Source: an uncultured beta proteobacterium (GTDB lineage Bacteria > Pseudomonadota > Gammaproteobacteria > Burkholderiales > Burkholderiaceae). From it: a stretch of DNA of 64,000 bases. Below are positions 8,399 through 17,943 of the stretch, piece by piece. The translations under genes and the position numbers were made by a program. Location of the stretch: contig CAITHY010000046.1 in the NCBI GenBank assembly GCA_903892315.1, positions 1 to 64,000 of the forward strand, given 5' to 3'. The notes under the pieces are model-generated. The model saw only the letters and a program-made list of their open reading frames with translations. It was not told the origin of the DNA and ran no database searches. Every line of letters begins with the position of its first letter. Within the stretch, counting starts at the first letter, position 1.

Positions 8399-10183
8399 TT
8401 ATTGGCGCGACGCTTCAATAATTTCTTCGTAGGAGCCTACAGTGGAGATCTTTCCCTTATCTAGCCTAACAATACTTGAGCAATTTTTTAGCGTGCTTAA
8501 GCGGTGTGCAATGATGAGAATGGTCAAGTCGCTACTCAATCTGTCTATGGCCTCCATTACTGCTTTTTCAGTATCGCTATCAAGTGCACTAGTAGCCTCA
8601 TCAAAGATGATGACGTCGGCCTGTTTATAGATAGCGCGGGCTATTCCAAGGCGTTGTCGTTGACCCCCAGAAAGGCGAACGCCTCTTTCGCCTACTAGGG
8701 TTCGGTAGTCATTAGGTAGCCCTTGAATGATGTCATGAATTTGTGCCTGCTTTGCTGCTTGATGAACGAGTTCTTCATTAATCTGATCTTTAGGCAAACC
8801 AAATGCGATATTTTCAGAAATAGTTCCATCGGCCAAAAATATGTTTTGGGGCACGTGCGCCACATGCTTTTGCCAAGCCCGCAAATTATTTGAGCTTATT
8901 TTTTTGCCATCAACCTTGAGTTCGCCTGCGGTGGGTTGTAGTAAACCCATGATGATATCTAGCAGCGTGCTTTTCCCGCTTCCTGTTTCGCCGATAAAGC
9001 CAATGCGACTTCCCTTTGGGATTGTTAAATTTAGCTGCTGAAGAATTGGTCCAGCATCAACAGAGTATGAGAATGAAATGTTATCTAAAATAATATCCTT
9101 TGAAAATACAATTGGCGAGATTGAATTATCATCATGATTATCTGGAAGGGATTGGTCTAAAAACTCTAATGTATCTTTTAAAGAATATTGGTTTTGTCTT
9201 AAATTTGACCAGGATGAGTAGGCCTGTTGCATAAGGGGTAAAAGTCTCTGGGCTGCTAATGCTAGAGCTCCCAGTATAGGAACTGCTTTAGCTACGCCAT
9301 TGGGTTGCTCTGCCATTATGTATGCAAGCAGGGCAATCAGTAGCATTCCAAGTGCCTCAACAGCGAATCTTGGGCTCACGCTGATGAATGAGCTGCTCGC
9401 ATAAGACCTGCGCAAGACAAAATCAGATTCTTGATAAATGCGACAGAAAGTATTTTGTGTGCCATCAATCAGCACATCTCGAATACCCCCAAGCCCCTCC
9501 TGAAGTGATTTAATAACCTGAGTTGATTCATAGGCAATGTTTTTGCTATCAATAAGTAATTGCTTGCGTGTTAACTGAATAACTACCATGTAGATAAATC
9601 CGAAAATACCAAAGGCAATTAATGTAGTTTCTGGAGCTAGCGCTAAAAGAATGCAGATAATTAATCCCGTCATAATTGCAGAGCTCAATATATAGAGCAG
9701 AGGCATTACTATTCCATTGGCAATCGCAGTAGATTTAATCGAAATACCGTCGATGATTTCGCTTGTATTGCGCGAGACATGAACTGAGTATGGTTGGTAG
9801 AGAGTGCGACGATACATATCGTAGCCAATATCAGATCCGGCGGCTGCCGCGAGGAATAGACTTAATCTGAGCAACAAAAGTCGAATGGCTGCCGCAAGTA
9901 CTGCGGTGATGCAAAATGCGGCGGTTAGGGGAAGTAAAAGTTGTGAGGCATTATTAATGCCCAGGGTCTTAATGAGGGGCTGTGTGAGGTGAAATTCAAA
10001 AATACGTTGTGGGTCAGTTAAAACTGCTAAAAAAGGTAAAACTGAACCTATGCTCAGGATTTCGGCAAAGGAGGCTAGCACCATAAGACCTAAAAGTAGT
10101 CCAAATTGACCTTTTCTACGGTTGCTAAAGTGATTCCAGAGTCTGTGAAGTAGCTCCAGGAGGTTGTCAGGCTTTTGCCCCAT
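8399..10183 (-). CDS. ABC half-transporter, fused permease and ATPase (MsbA/PglK-like)
   Basis: A 594-residue half-transporter from the ATG at 10183, which has a weak GGA ribosome site; an in-frame GTG at 10210 has no ribosome site. Residues 1 to about 310 carry six membrane helices, and the rest is an ATPase with Walker A GETGSGKST, signature LSGGQRQR, Walker B IIFDEATSALD and switch His in IIAHRLS. Relatives include MsbA and the lipid-linked oligosaccharide flippase PglK. No Wzx-type flippase is seen in this window, so flipping the lipid-linked repeat unit is a reasonable inference. Confidence 0.85.
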   Translation of the reverse strand: MGQKPDNLLELLHRLWNHFSNRRKGQFGLLLGLMVLASFAEILSIGSVLPFLAVLTDPQRIFEFHLTQPLIKTLGINNASQLLLPLTAAFCITAVLAAAIRLLLLRLSLFLAAAAGSDIGYDMYRRTLYQPYSVHVSRNTSEIIDGISIKSTAIANGIVMPLLYILSSAIMTGLIICILLALAPETTLIAFGIFGFIYMVVIQLTRKQLLIDSKNIAYESTQVIKSLQEGLGGIRDVLIDGTQNTFCRIYQESDFVLRRSYASSSFISVSPRFAVEALGMLLIALLAYIMAEQPNGVAKAVPILGALALAAQRLLPLMQQAYSSWSNLRQNQYSLKDTLEFLDQSLPDNHDDNSISPIVFSKDIILDNISFSYSVDAGPILQQLNLTIPKGSRIGFIGETGSGKSTLLDIIMGLLQPTAGELKVDGKKISSNNLRAWQKHVAHVPQNIFLADGTISENIAFGLPKDQINEELVHQAAKQAQIHDIIQGLPNDYRTLVGERGVRLSGGQRQRLGIARAIYKQADVIIFDEATSALDSDTEKAVMEAIDRLSSDLTILIIAHRLSTLKNCSSIVRLDKGKISTVGSYEEIIEASRQ

Positions 10184-10282
10184 TAGTAGTCCAAGTTCAA
10201 TTGAAAACACACGATTTTAAGAAGAATACGATGACTTGTATACTTTCAATAATCAAAACAAGAGTTTAAGGCCATTAGGCGC

Positions 10283-11221
10283 ATGCGTAGCCCCGTATTA
10301 TTTCTCGTCTTTAATCGCCCTGAAACTACCGAAAGGGTATTTGAGCAGATACGGTCTGCTAAACCCCCTAAGCTTTATGTGGCAGCTGATGGCCCTCGAG
10401 AGGGGCATGAAGCGGAATTTGAGGCTTGCCGGAGGGTTCGGGATATAGCTACTCGGGTGGATTGGCCGTGTGAGGTCAAGACATTATTCCAAGAGCACAA
10501 TTTGGGATGCAAGATTGGTGTTTCAACTGGCATCGGCTGGTTTTTTGAGCAAGAGCCAGAGGGCATTATTTTGGAGGATGACGTCTTGCCGGTACCTAGC
10601 TTTTTTAGCTATTGTGATGAGTTGCTTGAAAAGTATCGCTACGATGAACGGGTGGGCATGATTAGCGGCTCTAATTTGGTGTCTTCTCGAGTTATTTGTG
10701 AGGAAGGCTACTTTTTCTCTAAGATCCCCTTGATTTGGGGATGGGCTGCCTGGAGAAGATCATGGCGGCAATATGATGTCTCCATTCATGAGTGGCCAAC
10801 ATGGGATCGGAGTGGTGGCCTAGAAAAATTATTCCCCTCAAAGCCTTTGGTGAGCGCTTACTGGCGAGATGCCTTTAATCGAGTATTTCAAGGGAAACTC
10901 AATACTTGGGACTATCAATTGATGTTTACTCGCTGGCGTTACGGCGGCTTTACGATTATTCCGAAAAATAACTTAACTGATAATTTGGGATTTGGGTCAA
11001 ACGCTACTCATACTTCTCAAGGTAAACCCGCTTGCTTGCTAGAATCTCCGGCGACGGACTTAACTTTTCCTTTGAATCATCCAGAAGAAATTCAGTCAAA
11101 TAATGAAAGAGATTTTCTGATCTTCAAGCATGTCCATGAGATAAATCTAATGGGTTTTATTAGACGCCAATTAAGGCCATTGAAAAAGCTCATCGCTCCT
11201 TTGATGGACTCGCATTTTTAG
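10283..11221 (+). CDS. glycosyltransferase-like protein (GT-A fold, HlpA-like)
   Basis: A 312-residue protein with VLFLVFNRPETTERVFEQIR, LYVAADGPREGH and GIILEDDVLP, the last being a DxD-like metal site. These match a GT-A-fold family often named nucleotide-diphospho-sugar transferase or, after one Prevotella member, hemolytic protein HlpA. The common sequence LIWGWAAWRRSWRQYD follows. It begins a + strand block divergent from the ABC transporter, with 99 bases between starts. Substrate is unknown. I regard the transferase call as likely and the haemolysin label as misleading. Confidence 0.75.
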   Translation: MRSPVLFLVFNRPETTERVFEQIRSAKPPKLYVAADGPREGHEAEFEACRRVRDIATRVDWPCEVKTLFQEHNLGCKIGVSTGIGWFFEQEPEGIILEDDVLPVPSFFSYCDELLEKYRYDERVGMISGSNLVSSRVICEEGYFFSKIPLIWGWAAWRRSWRQYDVSIHEWPTWDRSGGLEKLFPSKPLVSAYWRDAFNRVFQGKLNTWDYQLMFTRWRYGGFTIIPKNNLTDNLGFGSNATHTSQGKPACLLESPATDLTFPLNHPEEIQSNNERDFLIFKHVHEINLMGFIRRQLRPLKKLIAPLMDSHF

Positions 11222-11227
11222 GGCCTT

Positions 11228-12472
11228 ATGCGGATATTTGCACTGAATCTTTCCGATTCAATTGGTGGGGCGGCCAAGGCGGCTTATCGTATACATCAAG
11301 CAGTTCGAGTAGCTGGGATAGACTCAAGCATGATTGTGAATCGAAAAGCCTTGAGCGATATCACTATTGTTGGTCTTGAAACAAATTTTCAAGTTTTGCT
11401 TGATAGGTTTCGCTCTGGAGTTGGCGTACTTCTGGCTCGATTGCTTAGATCGCAAAAATCCGAATATCACTCCCTCGCTATTTTTCCAACATTTTGGTCT
11501 GCAAAATTAAATCGCTCTAAGGTAGATGTGATTCACTTGCATTGGATTAATGGTGAAATGATGTCAATTGGAGACTTGGGGGCGATTCAGAAACCTCTGG
11601 TGTGGACGCTGCATGATATGTGGGCATTTTCAGGGGCTGAGCATTACTCAACAAGTGCGCGCTGGAAAGAAGGTTACGCATTGGCAAATAAACCAGCAGA
11701 TGAAATTGGTTTTGATTTGAACCGCTGGACATGGCTACGAAAGCAGAAGTCTTGGAAAAGGCCAATACAAATTGTAACTCCCAGCAAATGGCTGGCAGAT
11801 TGCGTCAAAAGCAGTGCATTGATGGCGGGATGGCCTGTAGAAGTCATTCCTAATCCGATAGACATAGACAAGTGGATGCCCATTGATAAGACAAGCGCCC
11901 GTGAAAAATTAGGCTTGCCTAAAGGGGTTCCATTGATTTTATTTGGCGCTATTGGGGGTGCTTCTGATCCCAGAAAGGGTTTTGATTTACTACAAGCCGC
12001 CCTTAAAGAGATGACTAATCAAAACGCAGCCTTGGAATTAGTCATCTTTGGTCAGGATGCGCCATATCAACCAATTGATTTAGGTTTCCCTATTCACTAT
12101 TTAGGCCACTTATCAGATGAACTTGATATGCAAACGGCATACAGCGCAGCGGACGTATTGGTTGCTCCCTCAATCCAGGAGGTGTTTGGACAAACTGCTA
12201 GTGAAGCACACTCTTGTGGATGCCCGGTAGTAGCGTTCGAGGGTACCGGCTTGGCAGATGTGATTGAGCATCAGAAAACAGGTTATTTAGCTAGACTGGG
12301 TGATATACAGGATTTGGTTGCAGGGATTTCGTGGGTGCTAAGTTTAGTATCACAATCGAATCAATTAAACATAGCCGCAAGAGCACGCGCAGTGGAAAAG
12401 TTTAGTTATCCAGTAATTGCAGAGCAATACAAGGTTATTTACTCAAAAGTGCTAAATCCCGGAGAAAATTAG
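11228..12472 (+). CDS. GT4 glycosyltransferase, WcaC-like
   Basis: A 414-residue retaining glycosyltransferase with a GT-B fold. The N-terminus IFALNLSDSIGGAAKAAYRIH holds the glycine-rich acceptor loop, and HLHWINGEM and LHDMWAFSGAEHY are typical of the WcaC-like group. The C-terminal GT4 donor domain has FGAIGGASDPRKGFDLL and the EX7E-type region APSIQEVFGQTASEAHSCG. It follows the gene at 10283 by six bases. Its end overlaps the convergent gene at 12469 by four bases. Confidence 0.88.
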   Translation: MRIFALNLSDSIGGAAKAAYRIHQAVRVAGIDSSMIVNRKALSDITIVGLETNFQVLLDRFRSGVGVLLARLLRSQKSEYHSLAIFPTFWSAKLNRSKVDVIHLHWINGEMMSIGDLGAIQKPLVWTLHDMWAFSGAEHYSTSARWKEGYALANKPADEIGFDLNRWTWLRKQKSWKRPIQIVTPSKWLADCVKSSALMAGWPVEVIPNPIDIDKWMPIDKTSAREKLGLPKGVPLILFGAIGGASDPRKGFDLLQAALKEMTNQNAALELVIFGQDAPYQPIDLGFPIHYLGHLSDELDMQTAYSAADVLVAPSIQEVFGQTASEAHSCGCPVVAFEGTGLADVIEHQKTGYLARLGDIQDLVAGISWVLSLVSQSNQLNIAARARAVEKFSYPVIAEQYKVIYSKVLNPGEN

Positions 12473-13353
12473 TTTTTTATTGTCCGTTTGGATTGAAGCC
12501 ACTTGTAAGTCAGTTTGATTGGATTTGGTACTGCGTGCCTTTTTCTCTGGGCCTTACTTAAAGAAAAGTATTCCAAGAGTGTATTAATTAGGGTAGGGTG
12601 TGAGCGCACTGCAAATCTAGAGCTATACCAATCAAAAAGTTGAAGAAGTGCGCGCTGCCTTCGAATAATTTCTTCGTAGCTAATTTGTCGATTGAGGTAG
12701 CCATTGTTGGGATGAGTTCTGTATCCAACATTGAGGGATGGTAGATAAAGCTTATTCACCCCAATAATAGAAGATGCATACACAATCACATCATCAGCCC
12801 GTGATTTCCAGTCGGCTTCAAAAGGGTATGGAAATATTTTGTGGAAAAGCGACCCAGATATCGAAATGCAAGAAGTAGGGCCGCCAAACCAACACGAGGC
12901 AGCTCGTGATAAGGCGGAAGTAGTTGGGACAATTTCGGGGGCTGTATCGTCAAATTTAGCTGAGGTTAGCGGGCTGCGAGTTGAAGAAAAGAGAGAGTCT
13001 TTGCAGTATGCGAAATCGGCTGGGTGGAGAGCAAGATTGACTAGAACTTGCTCTAGGTAGTTTGGGGGATAAACATCATCAGCATCCAAGAAGAAGACCC
13101 TATCTTCGTTTGAGATCAGATTGGTAGCAGCATTAAATCCCGATAACTGCCCACCATTCTCTTTTGCAATAAAACTGATAGTTGGGTTTTTCTGACAAAT
13201 AGTTTCGATTAAGAGTTTTGAGTTGTCAGTAGAGCCATCATCCACAACGAGCACCAGATCAAAGGGTGTGGTTTGAGCCAATACACCCTCTATACATTCC
13301 TCAATAAAATCGGAGTAATTGTAGTTAGTAATCAGGCAAATATTTTTTTGCAT
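12469..13353 (-). CDS. GT2 glycosyltransferase
   Basis: A 294-residue family 2 glycosyltransferase and the last gene of the long minus-strand operon that runs down from 23440. It has LITNYNYSDFIEECIEGVLAQ, LVVDDGSTDNS, KENGGQLSGFNAA and the FFLDADDVYPP metal site. The C-terminus is basic. Spacing to the upstream gene is 17 bases. The acceptor is unknown. Confidence 0.87.
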   Translation of the reverse strand: MQKNICLITNYNYSDFIEECIEGVLAQTTPFDLVLVVDDGSTDNSKLLIETICQKNPTISFIAKENGGQLSGFNAATNLISNEDRVFFLDADDVYPPNYLEQVLVNLALHPADFAYCKDSLFSSTRSPLTSAKFDDTAPEIVPTTSALSRAASCWFGGPTSCISISGSLFHKIFPYPFEADWKSRADDVIVYASSIIGVNKLYLPSLNVGYRTHPNNGYLNRQISYEEIIRRQRALLQLFDWYSSRFAVRSHPTLINTLLEYFSLSKAQRKRHAVPNPIKLTYKWLQSKRTIKN

Positions 13354-13370
13354 GGGATTATTTATTTTCC

Positions 13371-15557
13371 TTAGGATTTTGGGATAAAAGAAATATTAAC
13401 CAATCCAATCCCAAGCTTGCGGGGGTCTAAAGATAAGGGTGAAATAGGCAAAGGTGGTTCAATGAGGATAGTTGTTCCAGCCTTAACATTATCAAATTCA
13501 ATTCTGTAAGATTTGGGCTTACCTGAACTAATTAGAAGGCTCTTAGATTGGTTTCCAATTTGAATTCGAGTTTCGCCTTCGCCATTGGGGCCAAATGCAG
13601 TAGCTTCGAGCTTTAAGACAAAGCTTTTTGGTAGTGGCTCTCTAAGACCAATGATCGCAGGGCCTGTGCTGCCATCAGTCCACCTCCCCCAGCCTTCGCT
13701 CTGAGCAATTCCTGATGTATAGCTCACAAATTGAGGGAATTGGTGTTTTCTAAAATCAATTTCAGAAGCTACGGTGCCGATGCTTGGATCGCTACCTATC
13801 TTTAATTTTGCAGAGAATAGTTGAATATAGTAGCTGTTTGAGCCATTCTTAGTTTTATTGCTTAAATCAATTTCAGTGTTGCTCTCAACCTTCAACAAGT
13901 CGCCGACCTTTTGAAGGCTAACAATATTATTTTTAGTATGCGGTGTAAAACAGTTGCCAATGAGACTGTCAAGAAAATTTCTGAAATATGGATCTGATAG
14001 ATCCCATTCAGACCTTCTCTTGCTGTAGGTAAGAAATTGAATTTCATTGTTGCGCGGTGAGTAGATTGAGAATCCGTTACATTGGGCCTCAGGAATGCTT
14101 AGTTGATAAATTGGAAATGTCTTTAAATTTCTAATTAATAGAGGCTCAATATCAAACTGATCATAAAGCAGGAAGCTGGCATTAGCCTTTACAAGCTCAG
14201 GGGGGAAGATATCTTCATTAAGAAGATCCTGTCTTTGAGATTCAAATGAGCGAAAGCTATAAATCGAAGTTAGGCAATATGCAATTAGTAGAGTCCCAAA
14301 AATAACTTGAATTAACTTTAGTTGCCGTTTTAGTAACTGGAAAATAAGTTGAAATCCAAATCCACAAATGATTGCAATAAAGGGAAGGTAGTATAAAAAA
14401 TGTCTAGTTGGAGAGAAAGTGAGCTTGCCTAAAAATACAAATAATAGATACACCAATATATATACATAAGATAGCCAAAAAAAGTATGCAAACTCTATTC
14501 TATGCCTCCCAAGGTTGTATAAGCCCAATAAGAAAAATATTAAGAAGAAGAAGCCAAAATAATTCGCAAGCTGTAAAGGTAACTCAAGACCAGAAATAAT
14601 TGAATAGAAATTATAGGGAGCATTACTAAAAATAACGTTTAAAAAATTCAAGACACGCTCACTAATAGTTACACCCTTTACTGCAAATTCACCTGAAATG
14701 CCAATATTCCAGTTAAGAGCACGATTCGAAAATCCAAGCACATTACCGACTATGCAATATGAGAGCAAAACAGTCGAGACAGCAAGAAAGGAGAGCTTTT
14801 TTAGATGCGAAAACTTGAAAATATTTGGAAGATTGAATAATCCAATGGCAATGAGGCCCGAAGATACAAGCAATATTGCTTGATATTGCATTGAGATACT
14901 AACCGCCAGTAAGGCTGAAAATGCAATAAGTTGTAAATATGATCTTTCAGAGACTCTGTATATGCTGCATAGACACCATATTGCTAGACAGTTGGAGAGA
15001 AGTCCTATTGAATAAGATTCCATTTGCGCTGAATAAATTCTCTGCTCCAAAGAAAATGCAACCATGGTAATGAGCATCCAAGGGATATAGCAGCCAAACT
15101 TCTCCTTCGAAAATATTTTTGAGATCAGCAGAAAAAAGCTACAGACTCCAATGATGTAAAAAATATATGAGGGAAGCCTGCCTAACAATTTTATTTCGTT
15201 GTAGTCGTAACTCTTTGTTCGATTCAATAGAGCTTGTGTCGTATAGAACTGAAACGGGGCATAGGTCCACAGGCTTGATACGAGTGATAGCCTATTTATC
15301 GAGGCATTTAATCTACAAAGCTTTTCCAGGTCTCTCGTGAATATTTTTGCTGCTAGTATCGGGATATCGCTTGGATTGATTTTTGAGCAATCATCTCGGT
15401 AATCTAAGTTACGAATTAATAGAGATTCCGCAACACCAATATCATCGATATGGGTAAAGTGCCTCTTGAGTAATTGGCTTGTTTGAAAAAAGCATGCAAT
15501 AAGCAAAATACTTAAAAGCCCATTTATAAATACTGAGACCTTTTTTTCGTAAGTCAT
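13371..15557 (-). CDS. GT-C-like polytopic membrane protein with C-terminal periplasmic beta domain
   Basis: A 728-residue protein. Residues 1 to about 430 hold roughly ten to eleven membrane helices with an early acidic loop (FTHIDDIGVAES), as in GT-C glycosyltransferases that use lipid-phosphate sugars in the periplasm. A soluble tail follows, and residues 615-728 form a compact module (SEGWGRWTDGSTGPAI to KLGIGLVNISF) also found at the ends of the proteins at 24327 and 32118. I know no specific function. GT-C activity is inferred from topology only. The ATG start at 15557 is clear. Confidence 0.6.
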   Translation of the reverse strand: MTYEKKVSVFINGLLSILLIACFFQTSQLLKRHFTHIDDIGVAESLLIRNLDYRDDCSKINPSDIPILAAKIFTRDLEKLCRLNASINRLSLVSSLWTYAPFQFYTTQALLNRTKSYDYNEIKLLGRLPSYIFYIIGVCSFFLLISKIFSKEKFGCYIPWMLITMVAFSLEQRIYSAQMESYSIGLLSNCLAIWCLCSIYRVSERSYLQLIAFSALLAVSISMQYQAILLVSSGLIAIGLFNLPNIFKFSHLKKLSFLAVSTVLLSYCIVGNVLGFSNRALNWNIGISGEFAVKGVTISERVLNFLNVIFSNAPYNFYSIISGLELPLQLANYFGFFFLIFFLLGLYNLGRHRIEFAYFFWLSYVYILVYLLFVFLGKLTFSPTRHFLYYLPFIAIICGFGFQLIFQLLKRQLKLIQVIFGTLLIAYCLTSIYSFRSFESQRQDLLNEDIFPPELVKANASFLLYDQFDIEPLLIRNLKTFPIYQLSIPEAQCNGFSIYSPRNNEIQFLTYSKRRSEWDLSDPYFRNFLDSLIGNCFTPHTKNNIVSLQKVGDLLKVESNTEIDLSNKTKNGSNSYYIQLFSAKLKIGSDPSIGTVASEIDFRKHQFPQFVSYTSGIAQSEGWGRWTDGSTGPAIIGLREPLPKSFVLKLEATAFGPNGEGETRIQIGNQSKSLLISSGKPKSYRIEFDNVKAGTTILIEPPLPISPLSLDPRKLGIGLVNISFIPKS

Positions 15558-15582
15558 TGAAGTTTTTCAGCCCACTCTGGAT

Positions 15583-15786
15583 TTAGTTATAGCAGTTGCC
15601 ACCAAAAAACCGTTTGAGTTTACATTTGGCATCACCAGCCCAGCGCTTAATAGGGGAGCCGTAATTTTTATTTTGAGTCGTTAGCGTAGTTTTAGGGGGT
15701 AATTTTTCTAGTTCTGTCGAGTGGGCTATATTTGCGCCAAGGAAAATAAATACAATCAATAATTTCTGGAACATATATTTTTTCAT
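15583..15786 (-). CDS. small secreted cationic peptide, unknown function
   Basis: A 67-residue protein with an N-terminal signal peptide (MKKYMFQKLLIVFIFLGANI, cleavage probably after AHS). That leaves about 44 residues with a basic C-terminal half, two cysteines and an aromatic/glycine end (KRFFGGNCYN). It sits between two large membrane protein genes with gaps of 25 and 20 bases, so it is co-transcribed. No Shine-Dalgarno sequence is obvious. I do not recognise the family. The signal peptide and the tight operon spacing argue that it is a real gene. Confidence 0.6.
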   Translation of the reverse strand: MKKYMFQKLLIVFIFLGANIAHSTELEKLPPKTTLTTQNKNYGSPIKRWAGDAKCKLKRFFGGNCYN

Positions 15787-15806
15787 TGAGTATAAATGGG
15801 GAGTTT

Positions 15807-17936
15807 TTAATTAAATGAGGCTGATAATAATTGAAGTTTAAAACTCTTAATGTGTATTTCTATGGGTAGATAGCCCTGAGTAATAATTTCTTGAGTAATT
15901 GGGAATTGAAAATTAGTAATCCTACCGGACTTAGAGGCCATCGCTTCAATAATCCTACCTTCTGAAGTAAATGACGGGTAATCGGATTCTTTTATTTCTC
16001 CCGGCAGCGCAACTTTGAGGTTTAAGGCCGCAATTGAATTGCCCTCTGGAAGCAGCAAAATGAGTTTAGGGCCATTATCTTTATTGATGACTCCATCTTT
16101 TCCGGGTTCCATCCAGCCATGCCCTCCAGCAAGTATTAACTTTAAATTGGGGTTGCTAGAATTTAGCCCTATTGGTTCGCCCAGCCCAACTCTTTTAATG
16201 GTGCTATTAATTTCTAGGTCGCGAGGTAACTGAATACAGGTATTGCAGTCTTTCCATCCAGGGGCCAAAACTACAAAGTTATCTATTCTTGCTAAAAGAT
16301 CGTGCCCGGGATTTATGTGAATGAGGGCTGGAAGAAGTTTGCTGTCATCGAGCACATAAAGAGAGTTTTTATCTAAGTTTTTACTAATGAGTCGGCCATT
16401 AAAGTCGGCGTTCGAGTTTTTGAGTTTTTGTTGGTCGATTCTGGCTAGATAAACTGCATTCGTGCCTAAGCTATGTATAGCGGAAAATGGTGCCAAATGC
16501 TCCCAGCGAGGTTGGAATTGACCATTTACAAGCGGCTCAATACGCAGAGTTTTGTAGTGCTTTGCAGCATCATCCCAGAATGAGCTAACAAATAAATTAG
16601 TAGGTTCAATTTTTGAAGTCTGCCGTAGTCTTGCATGAAGTGGAATCCAGCCTGAGCTGGTATCTGCAATTTGTAATGCGCAACATAAACCTAAAATTAA
16701 TCTCGCTGCTCCAATGGGGTAAGCACGAATGATGATGAGCATTTGAGCAAATATGAGGGCATAAAATACTGGCCAAAACATCCTGCCTGAGCATCTAAAT
16801 ATGCTTACTATAGGTAGTGCCCAGTTGGGTACGGAATAGTGGAAATTTTCTCCTCCTATCGAAATATTGTTAGAAAGGGCAAAAATCCATAAAAGCACTA
16901 GGGCCCCAATTAAAAAATAGTTTGCAGATAAGTATTTCTTGATTGAGAAATGCTTTTTGATCAATGCCCATAAGAAAAATGGTAGGAGTCCAATAACTCC
17001 AAGGCCTAGATAGTTAAAGCCCTCGTGTGAGCCCTCATCCAATCTAGTAGTAAATCCTGGGTATGGAGTTGAAGGTTGAGGTAAGGACTTTAGCAAGTAG
17101 GACCAGCTACTATCTGCATAGTTGTTGCGAGGGTCAAGTAGGGAAAATAAATTCATGCGATAAAGCCCAAACCCAAATTCATTGGCAGAGGAGGTAGCCA
17201 CTGCAAAGTACCCGCCTTGCCATAGAGTTAAGATAATAAGGTTGAGGGTTGCAATTAGATAGAGAAAATATTTCTTTTGAATCTTTGTTTTAGCAGAACA
17301 TAATTCATCTATCTTGCTACTGACCCACAATATAAATAGCATTGCAAATAAATAAAACTGCACAAGTGCTCCAACCTCAAGCAATATTAACCAGCGCAGA
17401 TTGTTTCTTTTTTTGTCTGGGCAAAAAATTATATAAAAGGCAGCCAAAATTAAGAAGTGCCCAACCAATGCTGCATGAATGCCAATTCTCGATAGCATCG
17501 GAGGTGAAAAAATCGCAAATAGAAGGCCAATGCTTTTTAGCCAAACATCAGTGCTTATTAAGGAGGTAATTTTCCATCCAAACCAGCCCTGTAAGACTAA
17601 GCAGATTAAATACCAGATGCCAAAATATTGAAATGTATCCGGAAGTAATGGAGCGATAGATTTAAATAGTATTGCCAATAATGGAATAGAGTCAGAGAAA
17701 ACGATGGAGCTACTAATTTCCAATCCGTAATTTGGATTTAGGCCAATGGGCCATGACCACCCAGAGTGTTTGTAAAAAGCCCAGCCAAGATAATGCGTCA
17801 AGGGATCGGGATTGCTAATAAAGAGCCAATTCGTATTTTGAATTTGCATTGGATTTATTCCGACAATTAGAAGTGTCGCTACTAATCCAGCCAATACGGG
17901 AATAATGCTTTGCCAACTTTTACTTATTTTGAGCAT
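15807..17936 (-). CDS. DUF6311 polytopic membrane protein
   Basis: 709 residues from the ATG at 17936; an in-frame TTG at 17954 overlaps the upstream gene and has no ribosome site. The segment SNPDPLTHYLGWAFYKHSGW, then GLNPNYGLEISSSIVFSDSI, matches my recollection of the DUF6311 family, whose members lie in polysaccharide loci and resemble GT-C enzymes. About eleven helices end near residue 420. The soluble tail carries LLARIDNFVVLAPGWKDCNT with a C-x-x-C pair (residues 564 and 567), closely matching the gene at 24327. Function is unknown; periplasmic sugar transfer is plausible. Confidence 0.75.
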   Translation of the reverse strand: MLKISKSWQSIIPVLAGLVATLLIVGINPMQIQNTNWLFISNPDPLTHYLGWAFYKHSGWSWPIGLNPNYGLEISSSIVFSDSIPLLAILFKSIAPLLPDTFQYFGIWYLICLVLQGWFGWKITSLISTDVWLKSIGLLFAIFSPPMLSRIGIHAALVGHFLILAAFYIIFCPDKKRNNLRWLILLEVGALVQFYLFAMLFILWVSSKIDELCSAKTKIQKKYFLYLIATLNLIILTLWQGGYFAVATSSANEFGFGLYRMNLFSLLDPRNNYADSSWSYLLKSLPQPSTPYPGFTTRLDEGSHEGFNYLGLGVIGLLPFFLWALIKKHFSIKKYLSANYFLIGALVLLWIFALSNNISIGGENFHYSVPNWALPIVSIFRCSGRMFWPVFYALIFAQMLIIIRAYPIGAARLILGLCCALQIADTSSGWIPLHARLRQTSKIEPTNLFVSSFWDDAAKHYKTLRIEPLVNGQFQPRWEHLAPFSAIHSLGTNAVYLARIDQQKLKNSNADFNGRLISKNLDKNSLYVLDDSKLLPALIHINPGHDLLARIDNFVVLAPGWKDCNTCIQLPRDLEINSTIKRVGLGEPIGLNSSNPNLKLILAGGHGWMEPGKDGVINKDNGPKLILLLPEGNSIAALNLKVALPGEIKESDYPSFTSEGRIIEAMASKSGRITNFQFPITQEIITQGYLPIEIHIKSFKLQLLSASFN

Positions 17937-17943
17937 TTTGTAT

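Noticed and set aside
10239..10244. TATACT upstream of the gene at 10283 as a -10 box.
   Set aside because: No acceptable -35 hexamer at 16-18 bases, and such hexamers are frequent by chance in this AT-rich sequence.
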